Shown here: one piece after another, positions 1 through 11,469 of the stretch | How the letters are laid out: the number at the start of each line of letters is the position of its first letter | How positions within the stretch are numbered: position 1 is the first letter of the stretch | NCBI GenBank assembly: GCA_030765055.1 | Contig: CM060953.1 | Span: 67,507,901-67,571,900, forward strand | Direction: 5' to 3' | Source: Mantis religiosa | Lineage: Eukaryota; Arthropoda; Insecta; Mantodea; Mantidae | DNA length: 64,000 bases | The notes under the pieces: generated by a model | Seen by the model: the letters and a program-made list of their open reading frames with translations, nothing else | Told to the model about the DNA's origin: nothing | Databases searched by the model: none | Translations under genes and position numbers: made by a program

Positions 1-922
1 TCAGGTAATGGGGAAAAGGGTAGTTATTTGTGAAAAAGTCCACTAATAACTCGGTCAGTTGCAAGATTGCTCTTCGTGTAAAACTACACATTCCGTCATA
101 ACAGGGACGACTTTGCGCGTACTTAGCAAATACAATCACTACATGGAGTGCTATACGAACGCCGAAATGACGGATATGGTTTTGATGTATGGAAGGGCTG
201 AAGGGATTTCAACGAACGCACGATTAATTCAGTTTCATTAAAAATATGAATTGTAAAAATAGTTACACGAATGATAATATTTATTAGTTTAACTTCAGAG
301 CATTTTGTTGTGATGTTAATTTTACAATACTTTCAATCACTTACTGTAAATGCCAACAACTTCCTTTTCAGCTAAAAATGCTTTATTCATTATTATCAAA
401 TACGTGAAATAAAATGCTCGTCTCATTGTATAAGCCATTTAGTTTTGGTTAATTTATCTACCATTCTTAGATGTTGTTTTATGTTCTGTTTATCGTTTAA
501 TGCTTCCATCATCAATCTCACTAATATTAACTCCCCCCTAAAAGCTTTAAGTTGTATATGTCCACCAGCTTATTTGCCATAATGGACTGCTAAAACGGAA
601 TTTTGGAACACGTTAAACACACATAAGCAATAGCTTCTTTATTGCGGTTTCATAAGACAAAGAAATTGTTAATAGTAGGAAGCTACTGCGGAGTATTTCG
701 GTATGTTTACAAACAGTTACAGCACGCGGCACGGCGTGTGACCTATACCTGCGAACTCCGCCAGTGTGAGGCACGCGTCGTTGTTCCTGTCACTGCCTAG
801 TCCACACATATTCTGGAGCATTTTTATGCGGCTCGATGGTGGTAAAACTTCTATATGTGTCACATAGAAGCTCTGCAACTACTTATATATATTCGTTCGG
901 TGTCGTTTTGAAACATCCTGTA
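1..922 (+). mobile_element. Deleted DUF4817-type DNA transposon, copy A
   Basis: This region aligns along its length with 55981-57814, where the same sequence is split by a LINE. It keeps a short helix-turn-helix transposase N-terminus (143-241) and then runs through non-coding sequence to an end reading GTTTTGAAACATCCTGTA, the form of terminal repeat seen in insect transposons of this group. The catalytic part of the transposase is missing, so this is a non-autonomous deletion derivative. The left end lies outside the window. Copy identity and the shared end are seen directly; the class is inferred from the N-terminal motif. Confidence 0.65.
143..241 (+). pseudogene. Transposase helix-turn-helix N-terminus (DUF4817-like remnant)
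   Basis: An ATG opens 32 codons reading MECYTNAEMTDMVLMYGRAE and onward to a TAA stop. The pattern Y-N-E-x-x-D-M-x-x-x-Y-G is that of the DUF4817 DNA-binding helix-turn-helix found at the start of many insect transposases. Nothing resembling the DDE catalytic domain follows, so the protein is a stub. The second copy (56127-56216) has the same start and nearly the same stop position (a TAG seven residues into the same tail), with E-to-K and Y-to-D changes. The shared early stop suggests the deletion predates the spread of both copies. Confidence 0.6.
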
Positions 923-3900
923 TTAACATGGACAGTAAACGATCGTGTATGTTCGGGATTTTAATGTAATTCCCTCTCAAATAATACCCGGAATGTGTAC
1001 TGTAGGGTAATGAAGTGTTTTTAAGTTACTACCCTCAATAATTTGAATTTCGGAAAGGATACACTAAAAATTCATTTATGATTTATGAATTTGGATACGC
1101 ATAGGCCTAACGCAGTAGAAATCATATCCAAAGGGTCATACACTGAATGGTCACCCAAAACCGTAAGGACAGGAAATGACGGATGAGTAACAAAAACAAA
1201 TATATGCTGTAACTTTTTCTGATACGAAATATTGTTTTCTCTGTTGGTCTTTAAATTGTCGTTAGCAGTATGTGGCGCCGCCTGTTGGCAGCAATGAGTC
1301 CGGTCCGAACTGACCCAGAGAAATGATTTATGAGGATTCAGTGGAAACCGTGCTAGGCGGGAAGTGGAAGGCAATAAAACATTCTCTGTACTTACTTAAA
1401 AAACACATCGTATTCTCATACATAGCGAGCCTGCTGGTTGTAATTGTATTAAAAATACGAAGGGAATGTAACCGGAGAGGTAAGATGAGAAAGTAATGGC
1501 GAAGGTTATATGTAGGAATGTGTGTGTATATGTATGGTATTTGCACATGTGTGTCCACAAGAGGAAGAGAAATGAGAAAGAAATAAGGCTGAAAGTGTTC
1601 GTATTGCTGCTTGAAGGATTATTCTCTAACCTGTTAAATTTGCATAACTGTAAAGTGAGGATTTTACCAAAGTAGTGTATTCAGATTGTAACCGCAGTAT
1701 AAGGCAGCGATTAGGAGGCGGTGAATTAATCGAAATCAGATAATTAAAAAGAAGATAAATTAATAAAAATGCTTTGCTAAACTATTATAAACATATTGTT
1801 ATAATAATATGGAATTAGAATGGATAGAGTAATGATTATAATAGCGGTTGACTTAAAGAATAAGAAGGGAAGACTATAATTTAATGTAACATACATACTA
1901 GCATCCAGGCAAGAAAGAGAAAATATTATTATAAAAGTCTGTACACGTCGAAGAGACAGGAAGGAAGAGCCGTTACCTTCTTTGTGCTAGGAAAAGTTCA
2001 ATGTCTGAGAACAACAGTATACTTCCGGCCAGGAATGTTTTGGGACAAAGGGGCTTTCAAAATGCAGTTGAGCATTTACTTCGCTGATTTGATAACGATG
2101 TATACCGTTACAAACAACTCAGGGTAGACGTTCCCCAACTCAGGGTAGGCTGGACGTCAATGAGTTAGATGAGTTTTGCAAACCAATGCGAAAATTCGAA
2201 ATAAATAAGAAACCAATAATAATGTAGCATTTGAGAAGGGTGAGCTAGTTTGGTCATGTGATAAAGTTAGAGAGGGGATCAGAATAAGATTCTAACTGAA
2301 TCGTGAAGTAAGAAAAGCTTACTTGAAAGGTGATACTATGACAGGAAGGACGTGTTCATGCTCATTAAGAAGAGAAGCGAAGATTTATTAGTCTGAAATG
2401 TAGGGAAGTTAAGAATAGCGCAACCAGTGTAAGTGGAAGCAGCATTAGAAGTTTATTAGAGCAAAAAAGTCGCCGTATAAAGAAGAAATAGAAACCACGC
2501 GGAAGTTACTTTAAACAAGTAATACAGGGTTTCAAATAGAATTGAATTTATATTAGGAATTTTACTAACAGGTGGTCACCGATCCAAATCGATAAGCAAA
2601 CTTAGTAGGAGTTAAACCAAATAATTCTGCAACAAACAAAGTGTTATTAATACGACTGGGTAGTCAACAACCACCACAATCCATCTCCTACAACCATTCA
2701 CCTGAGGATAAGAGAACTCATAGCTCCAATTAGAACCCAATCAATTTAACCCTGGTATGCGGGTTTGCCGCAACATACATGTTTACAATTGATCCAGATA
2801 AAGGTTTAAAATTAAATCACATTTCCTAATATTTTAGCAGTTTCAAGGGTTTCTTTTAAAATTACATTGCTTTGGAAAATAAGTTACAGGATTTCCTAAT
2901 ATCTTTAAGGATATCCATCTATGAAAAACCTTAAATCTACAATTTTGCTTGGATTGACTTGAAACTTCAACACAACTGTTGCAGTATTAACAAAAGTTCA
3001 CATACTAATCTTCAGAAATTTGTGCGAAATAATTCTTGAGATAATAATATATAATGTTTTATTGTCATTTAATTAAACTGCTCCAGACGATGGAATTTTA
3101 GTTTGAGAAAAATAATAGCTTGCAGTAGTATTCATAAATACATTAAGAGTGAATTTATGGGATTAAATTTTAATCTGATCGTTGGTTTAGGATAAAAAAA
3201 GGTTATTCAATTCCCATTTTGTTAATTTTTAATATTTTCTTGTGAAATATGATTTTTGTTATTTAACTGCACAAACACTGATTACATTATAAACAAATCA
3301 TCTAATCAGTTTTCATTGGTACTGCTATTATCCGAGCAAAAATATTTTCAAAGTTCTGTTTTGAAAACTACCAAAATAGGTGATTAAAAGCACCACGCCC
3401 ACTTACAATCAGCCTTTTAAAATGCCATGTGACAAGTTTTAAGGGCCGAATGGCTTTAAAAATAGCAGAACATTGAAGTATTGGAAATAGTATATTTAAT
3501 TGTGAAAAACAAGCTTTTGTCATTTTTGCACTTTTTAAGAAATTTGCACACATAGGTATCCTTAGGAACTGTAAACACGAACTGGGGAATAGAAAATGAA
3601 GAAATTTTGCAATGAGTAAGAAGGGATAAGCACAATTGTATTTATTCTGATATTTTAGTTTCAGAACCCACTCAATGACACCAGTCGGCATTTCTGTTGC
3701 CTTAGTGGTTAAGAAGTTCCTCCACGGAATTAGGATGGACCATACAGCAAGCATCCAGCCCAGTTCCTGAACATCTCGCGAAGGTAGGCAGCCTATCCGT
3801 CAGTGCTAGTAGGTCGAAATTTTTGGATAAAGAGAGATACAGATGGATAGACAAAGAGAGAGTGAGCCTGAGAGGGAGCTGCTCTCAAATCATCTGGAAT

Positions 3901-6590
3901 ACTAATAATGGTGATGGCAAATTTCTGACAACTGACACCCACTACTCCTTGGCGGCACTAGACACTTCCACAAAGCTTGTGTAGCTCGCAGGGACGAGAG
4001 ACTGAATGAGATGGTAGCTGAGCCTTACTCAGAGAATTCTCTTTGCCACTAGAACGAGAGAAGAGGAGTCCTATGTTTGACATTCCGGTGAGTGATTGGA
4101 AGGAAAAAGAGACCATTTCACACATGGTTCATTATACCGCTATGTGCAAAGAAAAGAAAAATGAAGTCACCACAAAATCAATTAAATCACAAAATCAGTC
4201 TATCTTACCTCAGTGCCTTCTTCTCCTTTGGATTAGTTGGCCCCATCCCAGCCATCAAACTAAGAATTCGTGGTTTTTAATCACATACAGAAGTTAAGAA
4301 CTGTGCTATTAGCTCTACTGAATTGAAATTTATAACACTACTTTGAAAATGCATTTGCAAGTGGAGAAAACTTGATTTACTCTTTTCCTCCAGAAGTGCT
4401 ACCATAATAAGACAAAGCATTCAATTCTGGCGTTAACGGAGTAATTTAACAAATGATACCCAAATTTTTTATATGTCCCAGTGCGTTAACGAAAACATAT
4501 CTATTTTGCTAATTTATATTCAAGCTAATAAAAATAGATTAACATACGTTTTGTCTGCAAATAGCATTTTGTTATTGTTTAGTTCTATAATCTACATACA
4601 ATGGTCATGTTACTGAACGATATAGCTAATTGGCTTGGAAAATTTGCGAACTAGCCAACATGCTGCTTCACAGAGCATGACTATTCCTATCACTAGTTTT
4701 AAAGAGAAGAACGAACTTTTCCTACTTTCATTAGGAATAATTCTTCAAGGCTTAACATGAAAATATGTACTTCAGCGGCTGCAGTTGTGGTGACAGGTTA
4801 ATATTCCTTCCAATTTCTGTTAACTTTCGTGGTGTTTTCACGTGTAACTAACGTTGTGGGGATGAAAGTATTAAAATGTGGCGAAATGAAATAATCAGCC
4901 ACTGGTTTCATTATTAATAAAGCATCCAAGACCCATGTGTAAGAGCAGCACTCTCCCTGATTTTAATGCTTGTTGGCTTTAGTGCTAGAATCCATTCTCT
5001 TGAAGTGAAACCACTGATATCAACGTGTCAAGCAGTTCAGGTTACAACTGGGCTATACGTGACCTGCACACAGAACCACATAACACCTGTCAATGCTAGG
5101 AAGTAAATAAATTTAATTGGTCATTTTAGTTAAAAAAGACAGCTGTACAATATCGAATAAACCAGCATATCACACATAATTATGCATATTCAAAGCTTGT
5201 GATCACACAGAATCGGTGTAGTGTATCAAGGTATATCTATGAAGTTTGTTTATTGGCTTCTATAGGGGAGTCCTTCACTGAAAATGAGATTTTCTTAAGT
5301 TTTTAGCAAGTTAAGCTGAACATTCATTGTATGTTTTCTCACATAAACATTAGATGATTTAAAATTCAGTACGATATCTGTTTTAATAAACAATTATTAA
5401 ATATTAAAGCTGAAAGTAGTTATCATATGCCAAATGCTTCACATGAGAGAATTAAAAAAGCAACCTCTTTTTTCAAGTTCCATGCCATTTACCTACCATA
5501 ACGTATAAATTTCACATTGGTTTCTTACTCATACTCAAAAGAACATAATTTTTAAATATCAGTAACTAAAAATGTCAGAAAAAACATTTGTATGACACAT
5601 TTAATTTCTTGTGTATTGCAAATCAAGACAAATTACAAAAGAATTTGTCTTGGAAAGATTTAGAAAGTGAATGTGCTGCAAAAACCTCAAAATTCAAAAT
5701 AAAAGGCATTTTCAATTCAGACTTTAATTATGTTATATAAATTCAGGTGTTCATAATATAAATACGGCCATAACTATTTTTAAAGTCATGGAATACATAT
5801 ATCAATTTTTAGAAGTTTATATTATATTTTAATATAGCATCCACCTGATTGTTTAACGTTTCAATTCTGTAACAATCGATATACGGGAACTTTTTAAATA
5901 ACGAAAGGTCAATCACTATCATAAAGCAATAAGGAGAGAACAAAATATTGCGTGATTTGATGCTCTAAAGTTTATGCTTCACTGAACTCTGAATTACCAA
6001 TGAAAATCTTCATGCAGTTTTTACGTTTTGTGTGGATTATAAAATAGTATTTAAGTTTTCCACGGAAAACTTATTGAAGACAACATCGAGGACAATAATC
6101 CATTCCGCTGCGCAATATTCTCTGCAACATTACAGAATTGGGGAAAATATGAGTTCTTTCTTTGTGGTTTCTCTGTTGTTGAACGGTTCACTTCCCGGCC
6201 ATTCATAGGGACCGGAGGCACAGCATACGAAACAAAGATGCGGTCTATATGGAGTACAAAATACCGACCACGAAACCATTCAGTCGTTAGTGGCTATTCA
6301 TCGTACCAACAACAGTTCCATTCATAACGTTTGTCCTTGCAACGCTCTGTGATGGCGAAATTAGTCCACGTATAAACTACAGCTCGGGCATGACAAACAC
6401 AGCCACACAGCATTCTGATGTTTTGTATTCTACAAATTATTCTGTCCCAAACATACCACTCTCTCTACTTATTTTTAAAACCATTCCTAACTCCTTGACA
6501 CATTTCTTTAATGTAGAATAATGTAGTATATTAAACCACAGTCAAATGTTTTTAAAGACGGTCAGCCTGTGATAGTTTCAAACTATGTTC
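923..6590. other. AT-rich stretch without recognisable genes
   Basis: Open frames here are short and none resembles a known protein, including a 128-codon frame on the minus strand at 3368-3754. Near 2115-2150 a 13-bp phrase, CAACTCAGGGTAG, is repeated once after about 25 bp. A purine-rich patch lies near 3820-3880. I see no tRNA-like boxes, terminal repeats or splice-like coding blocks that I could defend. Confidence 0.5.
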
Positions 6591-6596
6591 TCCTTC

Positions 6597-6964
6597 ACTT
6601 TCTTCTCGAGCAGCCAGCCAGGTGAAAAGATGATTAGATATCAACGTTTCGGGAGTGTACATCTCTCTCATCATCAGGATATTTATAAAATGTTATAACC
6701 GCAAATGAAATACTGGGTATAACACAACTATAAACAAAGACAAAACACTATCTAAATTCGCATTGCTGAACAAAAGACTTATCAGTAAATTAAATGCCAG
6801 GCCAGGAGATGGCGTGAGTATAGAAAATTGTGTACAAGGAACGTAACTACTTAACTAGATTATCAAGCTGTATTGATATTTGCTTCTTAGTTCTACGGAT
6901 TTAAATTTTTAAGGCTGATTTCCAAGAGGAATTTAACTGAAATCCAGCATCACGATTGAGGTCG
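6597..6964 (-). repeat. Inverted arm of the Penelope-like element
   Basis: Reads on the minus strand as the same sequence as 7755-8113, including the hammerhead-like CTGATGA...GAAA segment and the flanking phrase AGGTGAAAAGATGATTAGAT. It places an inverted 3' region directly upstream of the truncated coding body. Confidence 0.8.
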
Positions 6965-6984
6965 AAGGTTAAATAAAACACAGT

Positions 6985-7927
6985 TAAATTAGAGTTTTAA
7001 CTCAAATACAGTTTTCCATGGAAGTGGAGAAGGATGGAACTCTTCCATTCCTGGACATTCTTGTTTTAAAAAACAGCAACGTTACACTGGGGCATGCTGT
7101 ATACCGCAAGCCTACACACACTGATCTCTATCTGAACGCTCATAGTTTCCATCATAAGTCTCAACGACTGGGAGTTCTCAATACACTGGCCCACAGAGCT
7201 TTGTCTATCTCTGATCCCAGCCACTTAAAACAAGAATTACAGCAGCTGAGACTCGCTTTCCGTCAAAACGGCTACTCCGAATAGGAAGCCTCGATCACCA
7301 AAGCTAAAAGGGAAACCTGTAATTCAGCAACCGTCACATAAGCCTACCGCTACAGCCTGCATCCCGTTTACCGGCAATCTATCCGGCAGAATCAGCAGAA
7401 TTCTCGCCAAATACAACATCAGGACCATCCACAAGCCACCTACGAAGATTAAAAATCTGTTGAGACCAACGAAAGACAAACTGGACTTCCAAGTTCCGGG
7501 AGTGTACCGCATTCCCTGTGAATGTATATAGGACAAACCGTGTATAGGACAAACCGGAAGGACCATCGCTAATAGAATAATCGAACATGAACGGAGCATT
7601 CGTTTAATGCATCCTGAGAAGTCTGGGCTGGCAGAGCATTGTTTTGATAACGACCATAGAGCCAATTTTCGGGAGACGACCATCTTAGCAAAATGCAACA
7701 CTTACTGGGAGCGGAGAATTAAGGAGGCTTTGGCGATTTTCTCTGAAAGGAGCACGCTTAATCGTGATGCTGGATTTCAGTTCAGCTCCTCTTGGAAATC
7801 GGCCTTAAAATGGAAATCCGTAGAATTAAGAAGCAAAGATCATTACAGCTTGATAATCAAGTTAAGTAGTTACGTTTCTTTGTACACAATTTTCTATACT
7901 CACGCCATCTCCTTAGCTGGCATTTAA
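6985..7927 (+). pseudogene. Penelope-like reverse transcriptase tail plus GIY-YIG endonuclease
   Basis: The first part (through 7284) contains LPFLDILV and AVYRKPTHTDLYLNAHSFHH, which are signatures of the C-terminal part of Penelope reverse transcriptases. After one frameshift between about 7284 and 7324 the next frame reads a linker ending in KLDFQVPGVYRIPCEC, whose GVY is the first half of the GIY-YIG nuclease. A near-copy of 14 bp spaced by 16 bp (7527-7540 and 7543-7556) follows, with an in-frame TAG at 7529-7531. The second half begins IGQTGRTIANRIIEHERS and ends in YWERRIKEALAI. The reverse-transcriptase catalytic core is absent. This is a dead 5'-truncated copy. Confidence 0.85.
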
Positions 7928-8039
7928 TTTACTGAAAACAGTCTTTTGTTCACTAATGCGAATTTTAATAGTGTTTTGTCTTTGTTTATAGTTGTGTTAT
8001 ATCCAGTATTTCATTTGAGGTTATAACATTTTATAAATA

Positions 8040-8092
8040 TCCTGATGATGGGAGAGATGTACACTCCCGAAACGTTTATATCTAATCATCTT
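8040..8092 (+). ncRNA. Candidate hammerhead-like ribozyme core in the Penelope 3' region
   Basis: CTGATGA is followed by T, a 5-bp stem GGGAG/CTCCC with a 9-nt loop, and then GAAA, which is the order of the hammerhead core: CUGANGA, stem II, GAAA. The same pattern appears in the inverted arm (about 6620-6665, minus strand) and in the second 3' copy (8842-8880), with the stem kept while the loop varies. Penelope elements are known to carry hammerhead motifs in their pseudo-LTRs. The extra T before stem II and an unclear cleavage site and third stem keep this tentative; it may be a degraded or minimal version. Confidence 0.3.
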
Positions 8093-8277
8093 TTCACCTG
8101 GCTGGCTGCCCGAGAAGAAAGTGAGCGTATTCGTCGCCAGGAAAGCTTCAGGTCTTATTTTATATGTTCTCCTTGCATCAGCACCAATGAGAAAGTTACA
8201 CATGACTTTCCCGACCCATTTTTCAATAAACGGTTTTTATAAGATATTTCGTCTATTTGCTTCGTGTTAATTGAGAC

Positions 8278-8447
8278 AAACATATTTTTGCACTACTGCC
8301 ACAAGCCGGAGCCGGGTGCGTGGGCAGGAGAGAAAGAGAGAGAGAGGTGCTCCAGAGCGTTCTGTCCCATTGTTGTTGCCGCGAAAGTGCTCGGAAGGTC
8401 TGTGGCTTTCTAGAAACAATGGCTGGGGAGGTATAAATATCCTGCAA
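8278..8447 (+). repeat. LTR fragment (promoter half), cut at its TATA box
   Basis: The sequence shares ACAAGCC, GCCGGGTGCGTG and a purine-rich stretch, then TTCTAGAA and a TATAAA-like box, in the same order as the promoter half of the solo LTR at 28219-28726 read on its own strand. It stops just past the TATA box (GGTATAAATATCC), where Penelope-derived sequence begins. A short inverted Penelope end (about 8452-8485, minus strand) follows. I see no other part of an LTR retrotransposon here. Confidence 0.5.
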
Positions 8448-8514
8448 GGTTCGATTTCTTCTTGGGCAGCAAGCCAGGTGAAAAGACCATCTCTGCAATA
8501 AACAACAGTTACTG

Positions 8515-8961
8515 AAAGCGGAGAATTAAGGAGGCTTTGACCATTTCCTAAGAAAGTAGTGCGCTTAATCGTGAAGCAGGATTTCAGTTCAGCTTCTCTT
8601 GGAAATAGGCTTTAAAATGGAAATCTGTTGTCTTAAGAAGCACAGATCAATACAGCTTGATAATCAAGTTAAGTAGTTAGGCTTCTTTGAACCAATTAAT
8701 TGTCTATACTCACGCCATCTGATGACCTTGTGTATAATTTACTGAAAACAGTATTTTGTTCAGTAATGCGAATTTGGTAGTGTTTTGTTTATATTTGTGT
8801 TATATCCCGTGTTTCATTTGTGGTTATAACATTTTATAAATATCCTGATGATGGGAGAGATTCACGCTCCCGAAAGGTCGATTTCTAATCGTCTTTTCAC
8901 CTGGCTTGCTGCCCGAGGAGAAATTGAGCATATTCGTTGCCAGGAAAGTTTCAGGTCTTAT
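8515..8961 (+). repeat. Second copy of the Penelope 3' region
   Basis: Starts inside the last helix of the endonuclease (GGAGAATTAAGGAGGCTTTG, as at 7720) and runs parallel to 7720-8161 to the phrase CAGGAAAGTTTCAGGTCTTA. It has its own CTGATGATGGGAG...CTCCCGAAA element. It lies in direct orientation to the main body, giving a partial-tandem arrangement typical of Penelope insertions. Confidence 0.75.
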
Positions 8962-9127
8962 CTTACCCCGCAATATTGTTTGTTGAGCGGCAGTTGTTTG
9001 ATGGTTATTGTGACAGTGGACGATTGAAGTGTACCGCAGTGATTTCATTCATTTGTTTTCTTGCAGCAAAACACCGAGTCAACCTTGAAGACAGCGATTG
9101 TCAGTTTCACGCAATATTTTGTTTCAT

Positions 9128-9374
9128 TTATACCCCGCCTCATAACTGCAGTGGTCATATCGGCGGTCGTTCTCCTTTGGAACATATCGATGGTGTTAAC
9201 TCGTAAACGTTGAATTGTAACGCACCCATTCACACTCTCATTCATACTCCCAGATTCCGGGGAAGATGGGGAATCACCTTGGCTGGATAAAAGTCCCCAC
9301 CCCTAGCCGGGAATTAAACCCGGGAACCCTCGCTCAACCGGCAGGTGGTCTAATGACTGAGCTACGGGGCCAGC
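9128..9374 (-). repeat. tRNA-derived SINE, family 1
   Basis: Read on the minus strand it begins GCTGGCCCCGTAGCTCAGTC and carries a B-box-like GGGTTTAATTCCC, the two internal RNA polymerase III promoter boxes of a tRNA gene. A non-tRNA body follows, ending in a shared phrase around GGAGAACGACCGCC. The same body occurs at 17830-18065 and 21136-21365. It is therefore a SINE head rather than a functional tRNA gene. Confidence 0.75.
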
Positions 9375-10330
9375 TCGAGATAAACATTTGTAGTACTGGT
9401 TTCATTACACATTTCATAGGAAAAGGGGACGAAGTAGCTTAAGTGATATCAAATTTATGAAGAGCTTGTGACTACACGATGCCTTTGAAATTCGGCTCTT
9501 TCTGCACGAATAACGACTTCGTGCATTTATAATTTATTTTATATAGATAAGTATTATAAATAAGTAGTGGGGATGATTCGATACCAGTTTCTCTCGGTAC
9601 TCGATACACGATATTTTCCACGACACCCGATACTTAGATGCTCGATCCATCATTTATACTTCTAGTTCCAATACAAAATAGGTGCACATGTTTAGTGAGA
9701 CAATAGAGATCGGTGTACTTATCTCTAATTTCTAAATTATATATTTAAAAGCAAAACTATAACAGTTGTTTTGGTTCGGGCTCCGAGAATTGAAAAATAT
9801 TTAAATATGTTTAAATATGTGGTTTAGAAATCAATATGCAATGTTAGAATAAGCAAGAAAAATTGTTAAAATTCAGTAGGTCATGAGATGATGCTACATG
9901 TAAATAAAGTTGTGTTTTGGTTGGTAGTTTTAAGAATGAGGTTGCGTAATGTGTGACGTGAACTAGTGAGAATTGAGTTTGAGTGGTAGTGATGGTAACG
10001 AGTGAAGAAAAAGTCAACAATTTTGGAGAAAGATCTACGAAATAAAGCGTCTATCGATGGTGACAGTGAAGTGAGCAAACGTGTTTCTCATTTGCAATTA
10101 TTGAAGTGAACGGACGTATAATTGTGTCGGAACGTCGTGTAGGAAAGATGTAAATTACATTCTATAATCTAAATAAATTCTAAACTTTATTTACAATCTC
10201 TGCATAGTTACAATTTAATTACGTTGCTCAAGCTCCTTGTATATCAACTTGATGTCGTGTTATGTAAATGTATTACTTTAAATGTTTATATTAATTTAAA
10301 AATGGAATTATTTCTTCAGAAGATAAAACT

Positions 10331-10557
10331 TCATTCCCTAGCTCGAGACCACGCCTGAGGTAATGGAGTTCTCATGCACCGACTGGAGCAGCGTAGGAGA
10401 TTATTTGGAGGCATCGCTACATTTGAGTGCCAGTCCTGAGAAGAAGACTCGGATCGAGAAAACGTAGCAACGCGTGGCTTCTTCCTCTTCTTCTCGGAGG
10501 GCTGAATTGAACCCGCAACCTCAGTCACAACGCGAAATTGAAATGTGTAGTGTTTAA
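10331..10557 (-). repeat. Possible tRNA-derived SINE remnant
   Basis: On the minus strand it holds GCGGGTTCAATTC, a fair match to a polymerase III B box, with a CTTCTTC-rich body after it. No A box can be named and I found no second copy in the window. It abuts the better-defined SINE at 10558-10784. Confidence 0.3.
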
Positions 10558-10784
10558 CGCCCGCTTTTACTACATACGGCACCGCAGGCGGTGACACCGA
10601 TGATACATGAGATGAAGATGGAGCACCGGTGGAATGAGATGGCGGGGGAAACCGGAGGTCCCGGAGAAAACCCGCCCCAGCGCCGTGTTGTGCACCACAA
10701 ATCTCACTTTGTGGTCGCCTGGGATCGAACCCGGGCCGCCTTGGTGAGAGCCAAGCGGTTTAACCACTGAGCCACGGCACGGCC
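10558..10784 (-). repeat. tRNA-derived SINE, family 4
   Basis: Minus-strand head GCCGTGGCTCAGTGGTTAAA (A box) and GGGTTCGATCCC (B box), followed by a body ending in ACCGCCTGCGGTGCCGTATG and TAGTAAAAG. It matches 52958-53162 over nearly its whole length and 42921-43046 over the body only. The tRNA-like fold and shared body mark it as a SINE. Confidence 0.75.
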
Positions 10785-11144
10785 ATCACAATGCAGGACG
10801 AGTACAGGTGAGGGTAATACGGACCCACATCATCACCGTTAATAGTCCCGTGACAAAACAACCCCCTTTATAAAATTTTATTAAAAAGTACTAGATTCTC
10901 ATTCTTCCTGGTTCAACTCTACTTCTTTGTCTGTCACATATGAGTCCTGCTGTGATAAAGAGTCTTTCACAGAAAAGTGTTGCAGGTGGAATTTAGCGGC
11001 TAATTTTATTTAGTTTTGAAAATTCTTAATTCGTTTTCCAGATATACATTGCACTAGAAGGAGGAGGTGGCAAATCGTTGAGATATGTAGTGATTTATTC
11101 TTGGGAGCTGTTAACTCTCAATGAATCTGTTCATAATATCACTG

Positions 11145-11430
11145 TACAAATATTATTGTGCTGCTCGAATGGTTACCATGAATTTTTCTTTGGTAATAGA
11201 AACCTCTTAGAAAACGCAATGATTACAATGATGATGGACGTAACATCCATCTGTCATTCGTGATTCCTGCGCATTCCATTGGCTGAAGTGATGCATTCAT
11301 TGGTGTTGCACACGGCCGAGAGGCGTGACAGTTCCCCTTTCACTCTTACAAGAATAATCAGTGCGTTGTCTGAGAGATTTCTATTAAAAAAGATGAAGCC
11401 ATGGTAATATTTGAGCAGCAGGATAATACC
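11145..11430. repeat. Imperfect inverted repeat pair with about 100-bp spacer
   Basis: The arm at 11145-11235 (…TGCTGCTCGAATGGTTACCAT…) is the imperfect reverse complement of 11340-11430. They share AATAGAAAYCTCTYAGA and the following GCAMTGATTA. The spacer is somewhat richer in G+C. The structure could fold on itself; whether it is a foldback transposon or an inverted duplication within the larger repeat is not clear. Confidence 0.55.
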
Positions 11431-11469
11431 ACATTCCTGGCAATTTCTCGGGATTTTCAGTAAGTGATT

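Larger units (their letters stand above)
6597..8161 (+). mobile_element. Penelope-like retroelement, 5'-truncated, with inverted arm
   Basis: The plus-strand body encodes the end of a Penelope-type reverse transcriptase and a GIY-YIG endonuclease (about 6985-7927), followed by a 3' region to about 8161. The left side, 6597-6964, is the reverse complement of 7755-8113, so a body is preceded by an inverted copy of its own 3' region. Such inverted partial copies, together with direct partial copies (a second 3' region lies at 8515-8961), are usual for Penelope elements and their pseudo-LTRs. The copy is dead: one frameshift and one internal stop break the coding region. Confidence 0.8.

Noticed and set aside
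3368..3754. A 128-codon minus-strand frame
   Set aside because: The longest frame in the first 6 kb, but its composition is AT-driven and it has no recognisable motif or supporting context.
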